Under the pieces are notes generated by a model. The model did not search any database. It was not told the origin of the DNA and saw only the letters and a program-made list of their open reading frames with translations. Position numbers and translations under genes: made by a program. Positions 7,217-14,457 of a stretch of DNA of 64,000 bases are shown here, piece by piece; the stretch's first letter is position 1, and every line of letters starts with the position of its first letter. This DNA is from Amycolatopsis lurida (GTDB lineage Bacteria > Actinomycetota > Actinomycetes > Mycobacteriales > Pseudonocardiaceae): assembly GCF_900105055.1 (NCBI RefSeq), contig NZ_FNTA01000004.1:5859501-5923500 (forward strand), given 5' to 3'.

Positions 7217-9604
7217 ATGCCTGCACGCACCTCGATCCGCGTCGCCGGGTTGCTCACCGCGCTTGTCGTCCCCGCTGGGCTGGTCACGCCCGTCGCGGCG
7301 GCGGCACCCGGTGGCGACCCTGTGGACGCGGTCAACACCTTCATCGGCACCAAGGACGACGGCAACACCTTCCCCGGCGCTTCGGCTCCTTTCGGGATGA
7401 CGCAGGTCAGCCCGATCTCCTCGCATTACGCCGGCTACCGCTACGACGACACCGCGATCCGCGGCTTCGGGCATTTCTTCCTGTCCGGCGCGGGCTGCTG
7501 GGAGCAGGGTGGCCTCGTGTCGTCCCTGCCCACCACCGGCGCGGTCGGGCCCGGCGCGGCGTTCGACACCACGAAACCCGAGACGTTCGACCACAAGAAG
7601 TACGCCTCGCCGTACACACACGAGGGCGAGGTCGGCAAGCCCGGCTACTACAAGGTACGGCTCACCGGTTACGGCGGCGTCGACGCGGAGACCACCGCGA
7701 CCACGCGGACCGGCGTCGAGCGGTACACCTTCACGAAAGCGGGCGACGCAAACGTTTTCGTCAACGTCGGCCAGGCCAACGACAAGGAACCGGTGACGGC
7801 GAGCCAGATCCGGGTCGTCGGCGATCGGACGATCGAAGGCATGGTGGAGTCGCAGGCGTTCTGCGGCGGGAAGCCGTACAAGACCTGGTTCACCACGACG
7901 TTCGACAAGCCGTTCAAATCCTTCGGCACCTGGTCGCCGACGGGTGGCACTCCGGGCTCGAAGGAGTCCGCGGGCGGTGAGGGACTGCGCGGTGCCTGGC
8001 TGACCTTCGGCGGAGGTCAGGTCACCGCGACGACCGCGATCTCCCATGTGGACGCTTTCGGCGCCCGGCTGAACCTGGCGTCCGAGAAGGGCCGTTCGTT
8101 CGACGCGGTCCGCGACGGCGCCCAGCGTGCCTGGCGCAAGGAACTGTCCTCAGTGGACATCAAGGGCGGTACGAAGGACGACCGCACGGTGTTCTACACC
8201 TCGCTCTACCACGCGCTGCTGCAGCCGCTGACCGGCAACGACGCCGACGGACGGTACCGCGGGTTCGACGACAAGATCCACCGGGCGCTGGGCTGGACCT
8301 ACTACGAGTTCTTCTCGTTGTGGGACACCTACCGCACGCAGAACCAGCTGCTCGCGCTCTTGAGGCCGGCTCGGGCGAAGGACGTCGCGAAGTCCGTGCT
8401 CGCCATCCACGACCAGGGTGGCTGGCTGCCGCGCTGGGCGTACGCGAACCAGGAGACGAACACGATGACCGGCGATCCGGTCACCCCGTTCCTGGTCGAC
8501 CTGTGGCGGTTCGGCGCGCTGTCCGGGCAGGAGTTCAGGGCATACCAGGCACTTCTGCAGAACTCGCGCGAGATCCCGCCCGCGTCTTCGCCGTTCCAGG
8601 GCCGCTCGGGTAACGCGAGCTACCAGAAGGACGGGTTCGTCCAGTACGACAAGGACTTCCCGAAGAAGGGGCAGGACACCGACCCGCACCACGGCGCTTC
8701 GGCCACGCTGGAATACGCGCTCGCGGACTGCTCGCTGTCGATCATGGCCGCCGGGCTCGGCAAGAAGGACGACGCGAAGGCCTTGGCGGACAAGGGACGC
8801 AGCTATCGCACGCTGTGGGACTCGTCGGTGACCGATCGTGGCTTCACCGGGTTCTACCGTCCCAAGCTCGAAGGCGGCGAGTGGTTCAGCCCGGCGAGGA
8901 AGCCGTTCGACCCGCAGAGCCAGGACGGGTTCCACGAGGGCACGTCATGGCAGTACCAATGGCTGACCCAGCAAGACGTCCCCGGGCTCGTCGAGCGGAT
9001 GGGCGGCAAGGAGAACGTCGGCAAGCGGCTCGACGACTTCTTCGCCTACGGGGATCTGGTCAAGGACCCGGCGAAGACCGTGCGCGAGGAATGGGTCGTC
9101 GGCCCGTACAACTACTACAACCAGTTCCGCTACAACCCGAACAACGAGCCGGACCTGCACTCGCCCTGGATGTACACCCTGACCGGGCAGCCGTGGAAGA
9201 CCTCCGCCGTCGTCCGCGCGGCGCACACGTTGTTCACCAACGCGCCGAACGGTGTCACCGGCAACGACGACCTCGGGACCATGTCCGCGTGGTACGTCTT
9301 CAGCGCGCTGGGCCTGTATCCGGCGATGCCGGGCACCGGGGAGTTCGTGCTCAACGCGCCGCGGTTCGAGAAGTCGGTGGTGCGTCTGGAGAACGGCCGT
9401 GACATCACGATCAAGGCCGACGGCGCCGACGGGTCGAAGCTCCAGTACGTCCAAGGATTGGGAACCGGTTCGCAGCGGGCGTACGTCGGGTTGGAACAGT
9501 TGACGCGAGGGACCACTTTGGACTTCAAGCTCACCGACGACCCGGCGAAGGCGACCTGGGCGACCGGTCCGGAAGGGGCGCCGAAATCGCCCTGCGCGGG
9601 GTGA
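7217..9604 (+). CDS. Secreted GH92 alpha-mannosidase
   Basis: Exo-alpha-mannosidase of 795 residues, GH92 family (calcium-dependent, inverting, usually alpha-1,2 on high-mannose glycans). A signal peptide covers residues about 1-30 (hydrophobic LLTALVVPAGL, then PVAAAA). GH92 blocks visible in order: NTFIGTKDDGNTFPGA, GWTYYEFFSLWDTYRTQ, HHGASATLEYALADCSL, FHEGTSWQYQW (holding the expected general acid Glu) and GNDDLGTMSAWYVFSALG (the acidic pair that activates water). ATG 7217 is preceded by AGGAGG at 11 nt; a TTG at 7166 is in frame but would bury the operator in the coding region. It frees mannose outside the cell for the ABC importer encoded divergently. Confidence 0.93.
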   Translation: MPARTSIRVAGLLTALVVPAGLVTPVAAAAPGGDPVDAVNTFIGTKDDGNTFPGASAPFGMTQVSPISSHYAGYRYDDTAIRGFGHFFLSGAGCWEQGGLVSSLPTTGAVGPGAAFDTTKPETFDHKKYASPYTHEGEVGKPGYYKVRLTGYGGVDAETTATTRTGVERYTFTKAGDANVFVNVGQANDKEPVTASQIRVVGDRTIEGMVESQAFCGGKPYKTWFTTTFDKPFKSFGTWSPTGGTPGSKESAGGEGLRGAWLTFGGGQVTATTAISHVDAFGARLNLASEKGRSFDAVRDGAQRAWRKELSSVDIKGGTKDDRTVFYTSLYHALLQPLTGNDADGRYRGFDDKIHRALGWTYYEFFSLWDTYRTQNQLLALLRPARAKDVAKSVLAIHDQGGWLPRWAYANQETNTMTGDPVTPFLVDLWRFGALSGQEFRAYQALLQNSREIPPASSPFQGRSGNASYQKDGFVQYDKDFPKKGQDTDPHHGASATLEYALADCSLSIMAAGLGKKDDAKALADKGRSYRTLWDSSVTDRGFTGFYRPKLEGGEWFSPARKPFDPQSQDGFHEGTSWQYQWLTQQDVPGLVERMGGKENVGKRLDDFFAYGDLVKDPAKTVREEWVVGPYNYYNQFRYNPNNEPDLHSPWMYTLTGQPWKTSAVVRAAHTLFTNAPNGVTGNDDLGTMSAWYVFSALGLYPAMPGTGEFVLNAPRFEKSVVRLENGRDITIKADGADGSKLQYVQGLGTGSQRAYVGLEQLTRGTTLDFKLTDDPAKATWATGPEGAPKSPCAG

Positions 9605-9807
9605 TCCGAGTGGTTTAGACCGGTTCGTACCGGGGGTCGTGAGCAGCATCACGGCCCCCGGTGTTCCGGTGAGGGCCGTCACGCCTCACACTGGTATTAC
9701 CACGTCCGACAGCGCTGTTGACGTTCTTGGCGAGTCCGCCTTGGACAGTGCTCGTCGGACGTAGTCATGTGTGTACGCATAGTGGTGAGACCCCACAGGA
9801 GGAGAAA

Positions 9808-10173
9808 GTGTCCAGCAAGGCCGCTCTAGTATTCCGCGTGGCCGCGGTAGCCGAAGCCCTCTCGTGGGCCGGGCTGCTGGTCGGGATGTTCCTCAAGTAC
9901 GCCGTCAAGCTCGGCGAGGGCGGCGTTCCCGTCCTCGGCATGGTGCACGGCGTCGTCTTCGTCCTCTACGTGCTGGTCTCCCTGTCCGTGGCGAAGCCGC
10001 TCGGCTGGCGCCCGAAGACCCTGATCCTCGCGCTGCTCTCCAGCATCCCGCCGCTGTTCACCTGGCTGTTCGAGTCCTGGGCGCTGCGCAACGGCAAGCT
10101 GGACGGCCCGCAGCGGCTGTCGCACGGTGGGGTCGGCCTGTTCGCCAAGACCCCGGAAACCGCCGCCGCCTGA
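9808..10173 (+). CDS. DUF3817 integral membrane protein
   Basis: Small membrane protein of 121 residues with three to four hydrophobic segments. The order 'FRVAAVAEALSWAGLL', 'MVHGVVFVLYVL' with the conserved His, and 'LILALLSSIPPLFTWLFE' is the DUF3817 (TIGR03954) pattern. Function unknown for the family. The GTG at 9808 follows AGGAGG (9797-9802) with normal spacing; in-frame reading upstream to 9718 lacks a supported start. It runs convergent to the MarR gene, with a 57-bp palindrome between. Confidence 0.85.
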   Translation: MSSKAALVFRVAAVAEALSWAGLLVGMFLKYAVKLGEGGVPVLGMVHGVVFVLYVLVSLSVAKPLGWRPKTLILALLSSIPPLFTWLFESWALRNGKLDGPQRLSHGGVGLFAKTPETAAA

Positions 10174-10183
10174 TCTCCTCTTA

Positions 10184-10240
10184 AGCGCGTGAAGGCCCCC
10201 TTCCCTCGGCTCAGCCGAGGGAAGGGGGCCTTCACGCGCT
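10184..10240. repeat. 57-bp perfect palindrome (convergent junction)
   Basis: Two perfect 28-bp arms around one C (10212). The arm begins AGCGCGTGAAGGCCCCC and itself contains the 13-mer GAAGGCCCCCTTC. It lies between the stop of DUF3817 (10173) and the MarR stop, whose first two bases it covers. RNA from either strand would form an extremely stable hairpin, so two-way termination is likely. Confidence 0.9.
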
Positions 10241-10739
10241 ATTCGGTGAAGTCGCCGGTGGCCTTGCGGACCTTGGTGAGCAGGTCGGTCAGCTGCTCGG
10301 TCTGCTTGCCGGTGAGCCCGGTCAGCCCGAAGTCGATTTCGGTGACCGCTTTCGTGGCCTCTTCGCGGCGTACGCGGCCTTCGTCGGTGATCTCGACCAG
10401 CGTCGTCCGGCGGTCGGTCGGATGCGGCACACGCTTGACCAGGCCGTCCTTCTCCAGCCTGTCGACGATGTTGGTGACGCTCGTCGGATGCAGTTGCAGC
10501 CGCTCGCCCATCACGCGCATCGGCAGGTGGGACGCGCGGGCGAAGGTCAGCAACACCAGCGCCTCGTACCGGGCGAAGGTGAGCCCGTGGGGTTTGAGCG
10601 CACCGTCCACCGCGGACTGGATGATCTGTTGCACGCGCATGATCCCGGTCACCGCGGCCATGGTCTCGGACGGCCCGATACGGGCCTCCCACAGCTGCGC
10701 CGCGCGGGCGATCGGGTCGAACGGCAACGGACGGCTCAT
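10239..10739 (-). CDS. MarR-family transcription regulator
   Basis: Winged helix-turn-helix regulator of 166 residues. The core spans LTFARYEALVLLTFARA, the recognition region RLQLHPTSVTNIVDRLEKDG and the wing KRVPHPTDRRTTLVEITDEG with its conserved DxR. The N-terminal segment DPIARAAQLWEARIG and the C-terminal helix form the dimer interface. No partner gene is adjacent in the same direction; the nearest divergent gene is the thiamine-binding-type protein at 11002. Ligand and targets are not evident, and I see no clear palindrome at its start. Confidence 0.88.
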   Translation of the reverse strand: MSRPLPFDPIARAAQLWEARIGPSETMAAVTGIMRVQQIIQSAVDGALKPHGLTFARYEALVLLTFARASHLPMRVMGERLQLHPTSVTNIVDRLEKDGLVKRVPHPTDRRTTLVEITDEGRVRREEATKAVTEIDFGLTGLTGKQTEQLTDLLTKVRKATGDFTE

Positions 10740-10855
10740 GGCGCTCGAAGTTACCAGCGGGTACCCGTGCCATGCCGCACCACCGGGTGTTATGCGTGGG
10801 AAAAGCGTCTGAATGTCAGTAGGTGAACCCGCGTCCGCGATCGACGTCGGCAGGG

Positions 10856-10879
10856 CGCGACCTGGTCTTTCAGGTCGCG
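10856..10879. other. Stem-loop in the divergent intergenic region
   Basis: CGCGACCTG, 6-nt loop, CAGGTCGCG: a 9-bp perfect stem about 120 bp before the gene at 11002. No U-tract. Could be an attenuator, an operator, or the end of an unseen transcript. Confidence 0.5.
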
Positions 10880-11001
10880 ACGGTGTGAAGGCGCCCTGCC
10901 ACCGCGATAGCGGGGCCTACGGCCGTGGCGGGTTCACGCGTAGGGTCACTTCCCGGACGAAATCCCAGCTCCGCCTCTAGGAGCTGAACGAGGAGCAGAA
11001 G

Positions 11002-11301
11002 ATGATCGTGGCCTTCAGTGTCAGCCCGTCCGCGGCCGAGGAGGACGGCGGTGTCAGCGAGGCGGTCGCCCGCGCGGTGAAAGTGGTCCGCGAGTCGGGC
11101 CTGCCGAACTCCACCAACGCCATGTTCACGAACATCGAGGGTTCGTGGGACGAAGTGATGGACGTCGTGAAGCGGGCCGTCGAGGCCGCGGGCGAGGGTT
11201 CGTCGCGGGTCGGGCTCGTGCTCAAGGCCGACATCCGGCCGGGTTACGAAGGGCAGCTGACCGCGAAGGTGGAGCGCGTCGAGAAGCACCTGAGCGAATG
11301 A
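11002..11301 (+). CDS. Thiamine-binding-type protein (MTH1187/YkoF family)
   Basis: Protein of 99 residues with the MTH1187/DUF77 fold: opening MIVAFSVSP, the middle segment SGLPNSTNAMFTNIEG, WDEVMDVVKRAVEA, and the strand RVGLVLKADIRPG. Members form ferredoxin-like tetramers and some bind thiamine or its pyrimidine moiety in the cytoplasm. A Shine-Dalgarno GAGGAG lies about 9 nt before the ATG. It stands alone and its stop abuts the convergent gene at 11303. Physiological role is unproven; no thiamine riboswitch is visible upstream. Confidence 0.88.
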   Translation: MIVAFSVSPSAAEEDGGVSEAVARAVKVVRESGLPNSTNAMFTNIEGSWDEVMDVVKRAVEAAGEGSSRVGLVLKADIRPGYEGQLTAKVERVEKHLSE

Positions 11302-11302
11302 G

Positions 11303-11719
11303 TCAGGGGAGCGGCGGGGTGAACGACACCAGCCACAGCTTGTCCTTGACCGCGATGGCCACCGGATAGCCGAAGGAGCTGCCGTCGCCCAGTTTCCCGC
11401 TGACGGTCGCCGACGTCGGCGCGAGATCGTCCGGGGCGAACTTCACCGTGACGTCGTGGGCGCCGCGTTCGGTCAGGGCGTCGATATAGGACTTCGCGAA
11501 GTCGCCCGCCGACGCGGGCGGATAGTCGATGAGTTCGGAGAGGGCCTCGACATCGTGTTCGTTGAGCGCGGTGGTGAGGCCCTCCCGGAGTTGCCCTGGA
11601 CTGGCGACACCGGGGTCGGGTTGATGGGCGATCAGCACCGTGATGACGCTCACCCAGACGATGGCACCGGCGATCGCGACGGCCACCGTGGCCGTCCTGC
11701 GTGTCGGAATGTCGATCAC
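11303..11719 (-). CDS. Membrane-anchored protein, NTF2-like tail, function unknown
   Basis: Protein of 138 residues from a GTG at 11719. A single membrane segment (about residues 7-28, VAVAIAGAIVWVSVITVLIA) anchors an extracytoplasmic tail. The tail has the pattern of small NTF2-like/DUF4878-type lumazine folds: 'GLTTALNEHDVEALSELIDYPPA', then a strand-rich end (GYPVAIAVKDKLWLVSF). The start is weak: GAGGGG sits almost against the GTG. In-frame reading extends to 11899, but that overlaps the thioredoxin gene's 5' end on the other strand. Assignment of the fold is tentative. Confidence 0.65.
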   Translation of the reverse strand: MIDIPTRRTATVAVAIAGAIVWVSVITVLIAHQPDPGVASPGQLREGLTTALNEHDVEALSELIDYPPASAGDFAKSYIDALTERGAHDVTVKFAPDDLAPTSATVSGKLGDGSSFGYPVAIAVKDKLWLVSFTPPLP

Positions 11720-11816
11720 CCCCTCGTGGCGAGCCTGCCGGAACGTGACCGTCCTGCCAAGCGGGCAGCCGGGGGCATGCGGTGAAACGCTCGGGGATGC
11801 GTGCCAGGATGGAACC

Positions 11817-12788
11817 GTGACACACCCACGCGGATCAGCATCGAAGACGGCGGCCCTTTCCGCCGCGCTTTCCGGCGCGGTCGACCTTTCCGCGCTCAAG
11901 GCGCGTGCCGAGGCGCCTCAGAAACAGCCTCCTGCCCCGCCGCGGCCCGCGGACGGCGCCGCGCCGAGCGGCCCGGCCACGGCGGGTGCCGTGATCGACG
12001 TCACCGAGGCGACGTTCCAAGCCGAAGTCGTCGAGCGCTCCTTGCAGCAGCTGGTGGTCGTCGACCTGTGGGCCGAATGGTGCGGCCCGTGTAAACAGCT
12101 CAGCCCGGTGCTGGAGCGCCTCGCCGCCGAGTCCGGTGGTGCCTGGGTGCTCGCGAAGGTGGACGTCGACGCCAACCCGCGTATCGCGCAGCTCTTCGGC
12201 GCGCAGTCCATCCCGACGGTCATCGCCATCGGCGGCGGCCAGCCGGTCGACGCGTTCTCGGGTGCCCTGCCCGAACCCGAGATCCGCAAGTGGCTCGGTT
12301 CGCTGCTCGACGCGCTGCGTGACCGGCTGCCGGGCATCAAGGCCGCCGAGCAGAACGGCGGCGGTGTCGAGGTGCCGGAGGACCCGCGGTTCACCGAGGC
12401 CGAGGAGGCCTTCGAACGCGGTGACTTCGCCGCGGCGCAGGCGGCCTACGAGCGCATCCTCGACGTCGAGCCCGCGAACGAAGAGGCCAAGACCGCGCTC
12501 GCGCAGGTGAAGTTCACCGCCCGAGCCGAGGCCGCGGGCCCGGACGCGATCGCGAAGGCCGACGCGAACCCCGCCGACCTCGACGCCCAGCTGGCCGCCG
12601 CGGACCTCGAAGTCGCGGGGCAGCAGCCCGAGGCGGGCTTCGCGCGGCTGATCGCCGTCGTGCGGCGGACCGCGGGCGACGAGCGCAACAAGGTGCGGGA
12701 GCACCTGGTGGCGCTGTTCGACCTGTTCGACTCGGCGGACGAGCGCGTCATGAAGGCGCGGCGGGATCTGGCGAGCGCTCTGTACTGA
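11817..12788 (+). CDS. YbbN-like thioredoxin/TPR co-chaperone
   Basis: Cytoplasmic protein of 323 residues. After a disordered Pro/Ala-rich N-terminus (about 1-58) comes a thioredoxin domain with intact active site WCGPC (88-92) and cis-Pro loop SIPTVIAI, then tetratricopeptide-like helices (FTEAEEAFERGDFAAAQAAY and DLDAQLAAADLEVAGQQPEA). This is the CnoX/YbbN layout: redox-active chaperone-linked thioredoxin. Enteric CnoX lost the second cysteine, whereas this one keeps both, so it may still reduce disulfides. GTG at 11817 has AGGATGGA upstream. Monocistronic; a copy of the 46-bp palindrome follows its stop. Confidence 0.88.
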   Translation: MTHPRGSASKTAALSAALSGAVDLSALKARAEAPQKQPPAPPRPADGAAPSGPATAGAVIDVTEATFQAEVVERSLQQLVVVDLWAEWCGPCKQLSPVLERLAAESGGAWVLAKVDVDANPRIAQLFGAQSIPTVIAIGGGQPVDAFSGALPEPEIRKWLGSLLDALRDRLPGIKAAEQNGGGVEVPEDPRFTEAEEAFERGDFAAAQAAYERILDVEPANEEAKTALAQVKFTARAEAAGPDAIAKADANPADLDAQLAAADLEVAGQQPEAGFARLIAVVRRTAGDERNKVREHLVALFDLFDSADERVMKARRDLASALY

Positions 12789-12795
12789 CACAAGC

Positions 12796-12841
12796 CTCGT
12801 GAGTGGTAAGGACGGTTAGAACCGTCCTTACCACTCACGAG
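12796..12841. repeat. 46-bp perfect palindrome, copy 2 (convergent junction)
   Basis: Base-for-base the same 46 bp as 2027-2072, again between convergent stop codons (12788 on +, 12850 on -). The repeat of both the sequence and the setting suggests a real element used as a two-way terminator or spread as a mobile palindrome. Confidence 0.92.
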
Positions 12842-12849
12842 CCCACCGA

Positions 12850-14319
12850 TCAGCCGTACTGGGTCGAGCAGACCGCCGAACTCTCCAGGTAGCCCTTCCG
12901 CAGGGCCTCGACCCGTTCGAAACCGTTGTCCACGCGCTTGCCGTTGACGTCGGCCGAGACGAGGCTTTCCGGGCTCAGCAGGTCCGAGATGGCCTCGTCG
13001 AGGTCACCGGCCGAGAGCCGCAGCGTCGCGCCGGGCACTGTGCTGGCTTTCGCCCACGCGCCGACCAGACAGGCGGTGCGCAGTCCCGCGTTCGCGTTGT
13101 CGATCGACGCGCCGACACCCTTCTGGATGCCCATCGCGTACCGGGACGCGATTTCCGAGAACGCGGCGAAGTCGCCCTTGCCCTCGCTGTGCCCGCTTTC
13201 CCATTCCGCCTGCTGGTCGACCGGCTGGGCGAGTTCGCGCAGCTTGGCCATGTCGATGCTGACGGTGTTGTTCGACGGGCAGTACGACGCGGGCGGGGTG
13301 CTCGGGCCGCCGGGGCAGCTGCCGTTGCCGTCCTCGGTGATCTCCGGGCCGGGGACGCCGGCGCCCTTGAAGGCCTCGTCGAGGCTCTTCTTCAGGATCC
13401 CGATGATCTCGGCGTCGAGTTTCTCGTCGCCCTTGCCCTTGTCACCCTTGTCGAACGGGCGCTCGGTGATGCGCGCCTTGATGTTCTCCTCGTTCATCGC
13501 CGCGCATTCCTTCGGGCCCTTCTCGAACCCGACCTGGAACGCGTACGTGCGGTCGAACGCCGTTCCGTGCGCGCCCTGTTTGGTCGCGCTGGTGCCCGCC
13601 TGGTCGCGGATCAGGAACAGCGACGCCATGACCTGGTTGAGGCCTTCGGACGTGGAGACGCGGTAGAACTTGCTCTTGTCCTCGGCGACCCAGCGGAAGT
13701 AGCCGCCGGCGAAGCAGTCGGCCTGCTGCTCCTTGACGATCGACGGGGTGTTCTTCTTGATGCTGGCCTTCTCGCCGAGCCGGTACTGCACGGCGTGCCC
13801 GAGTTCGTGGGCGAGCACGACGGCGCCCGCCATCTTCCCGAACCGTTCGCGCAGCATGGGCAGCAGCACGCCGCGGTCCCACGCCACCAGGTCACCCGGT
13901 GGGCAGTAGAACGCGTTGACGAGCTTCTTGACGCTCCCGCATTCGGTCTCTTCGTCGTCGGTCTTCGCGCTGTAGGACAGCAGCGACTTCAGCGGCTCGT
14001 ACGGCTGGCCGAAGTCACGCGGCATGACCTCGGTCCAGTAGGCCTGCGCGTCGGCGATGGCGGCGATGGCGAGCTGGTCGTCCTCGGAGCCGTCCTCGTT
14101 GCGGACCTGCAAGTCCGGCTTGGGCGCGCCCGGTTTCAGCCCGCTCTCGAAATGCGTGACCGGCAGACCGGCGATGTCACCGGCGCCCGGCTGGCTGCCC
14201 TGCTGACCGGTCGAGCCGCCCTTGTCGGCGCAGGCGCTCAGCCCGAGGGCCAGCACCGTCGCGACCGCGATCAGAGCCGGGCGTTTGAAGCCCCGCGCTC
14301 CCCCTTGGATCATGTTCAC
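12850..14319 (-). CDS. Neutral zinc metallopeptidase lipoprotein
   Basis: Extracytoplasmic lipoprotein of 489 residues; lipobox LGLSAC with C30. The metallopeptidase signature HELGH is at 171-175 with the further acidic ligand region EQQADCFAGG (197-206), as in the PF04228 (YpfJ-like) zinc metallopeptidases. The region between 215 and 420 carries Lys/Gly-rich linker KGDKGKGDEKL and several cysteine pairs (ECGS/FYCP, SCPG/SYCP) likely to be disulfides. About 200 residues longer than short family members. Substrate unknown; likely cell-wall or secreted protein processing. Convergent to the thioredoxin gene. Confidence 0.87.
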   Translation of the reverse strand: MNMIQGGARGFKRPALIAVATVLALGLSACADKGGSTGQQGSQPGAGDIAGLPVTHFESGLKPGAPKPDLQVRNEDGSEDDQLAIAAIADAQAYWTEVMPRDFGQPYEPLKSLLSYSAKTDDEETECGSVKKLVNAFYCPPGDLVAWDRGVLLPMLRERFGKMAGAVVLAHELGHAVQYRLGEKASIKKNTPSIVKEQQADCFAGGYFRWVAEDKSKFYRVSTSEGLNQVMASLFLIRDQAGTSATKQGAHGTAFDRTYAFQVGFEKGPKECAAMNEENIKARITERPFDKGDKGKGDEKLDAEIIGILKKSLDEAFKGAGVPGPEITEDGNGSCPGGPSTPPASYCPSNNTVSIDMAKLRELAQPVDQQAEWESGHSEGKGDFAAFSEIASRYAMGIQKGVGASIDNANAGLRTACLVGAWAKASTVPGATLRLSAGDLDEAISDLLSPESLVSADVNGKRVDNGFERVEALRKGYLESSAVCSTQYG

Positions 14320-14443
14320 TCGCTTGTCGTCAGGGCCCCGACCGGGCCGCGTACTTCGGCAAGCAGGGACCCTACCCAGCGCTTATGGCCCGCGTGCAGG
14401 TAATCCCCGAAGTGGGTCTTGAGCGGGGCGGGGGCCGTGCCGA

Positions 14444-14449
14444 TATGGT
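14444..14449 (+). promoter_or_regulatory. Candidate leaderless promoter of the glucan phosphorylase gene
   Basis: TATGGT as -10 with TTGAGC (14419-14424) as -35, 19-bp spacer. The -10 ends 8 nt before ATG 14458, and no Shine-Dalgarno sequence is present, which suggests a leaderless mRNA. Confidence 0.5.
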
Positions 14450-14457
14450 CGCTCTTC

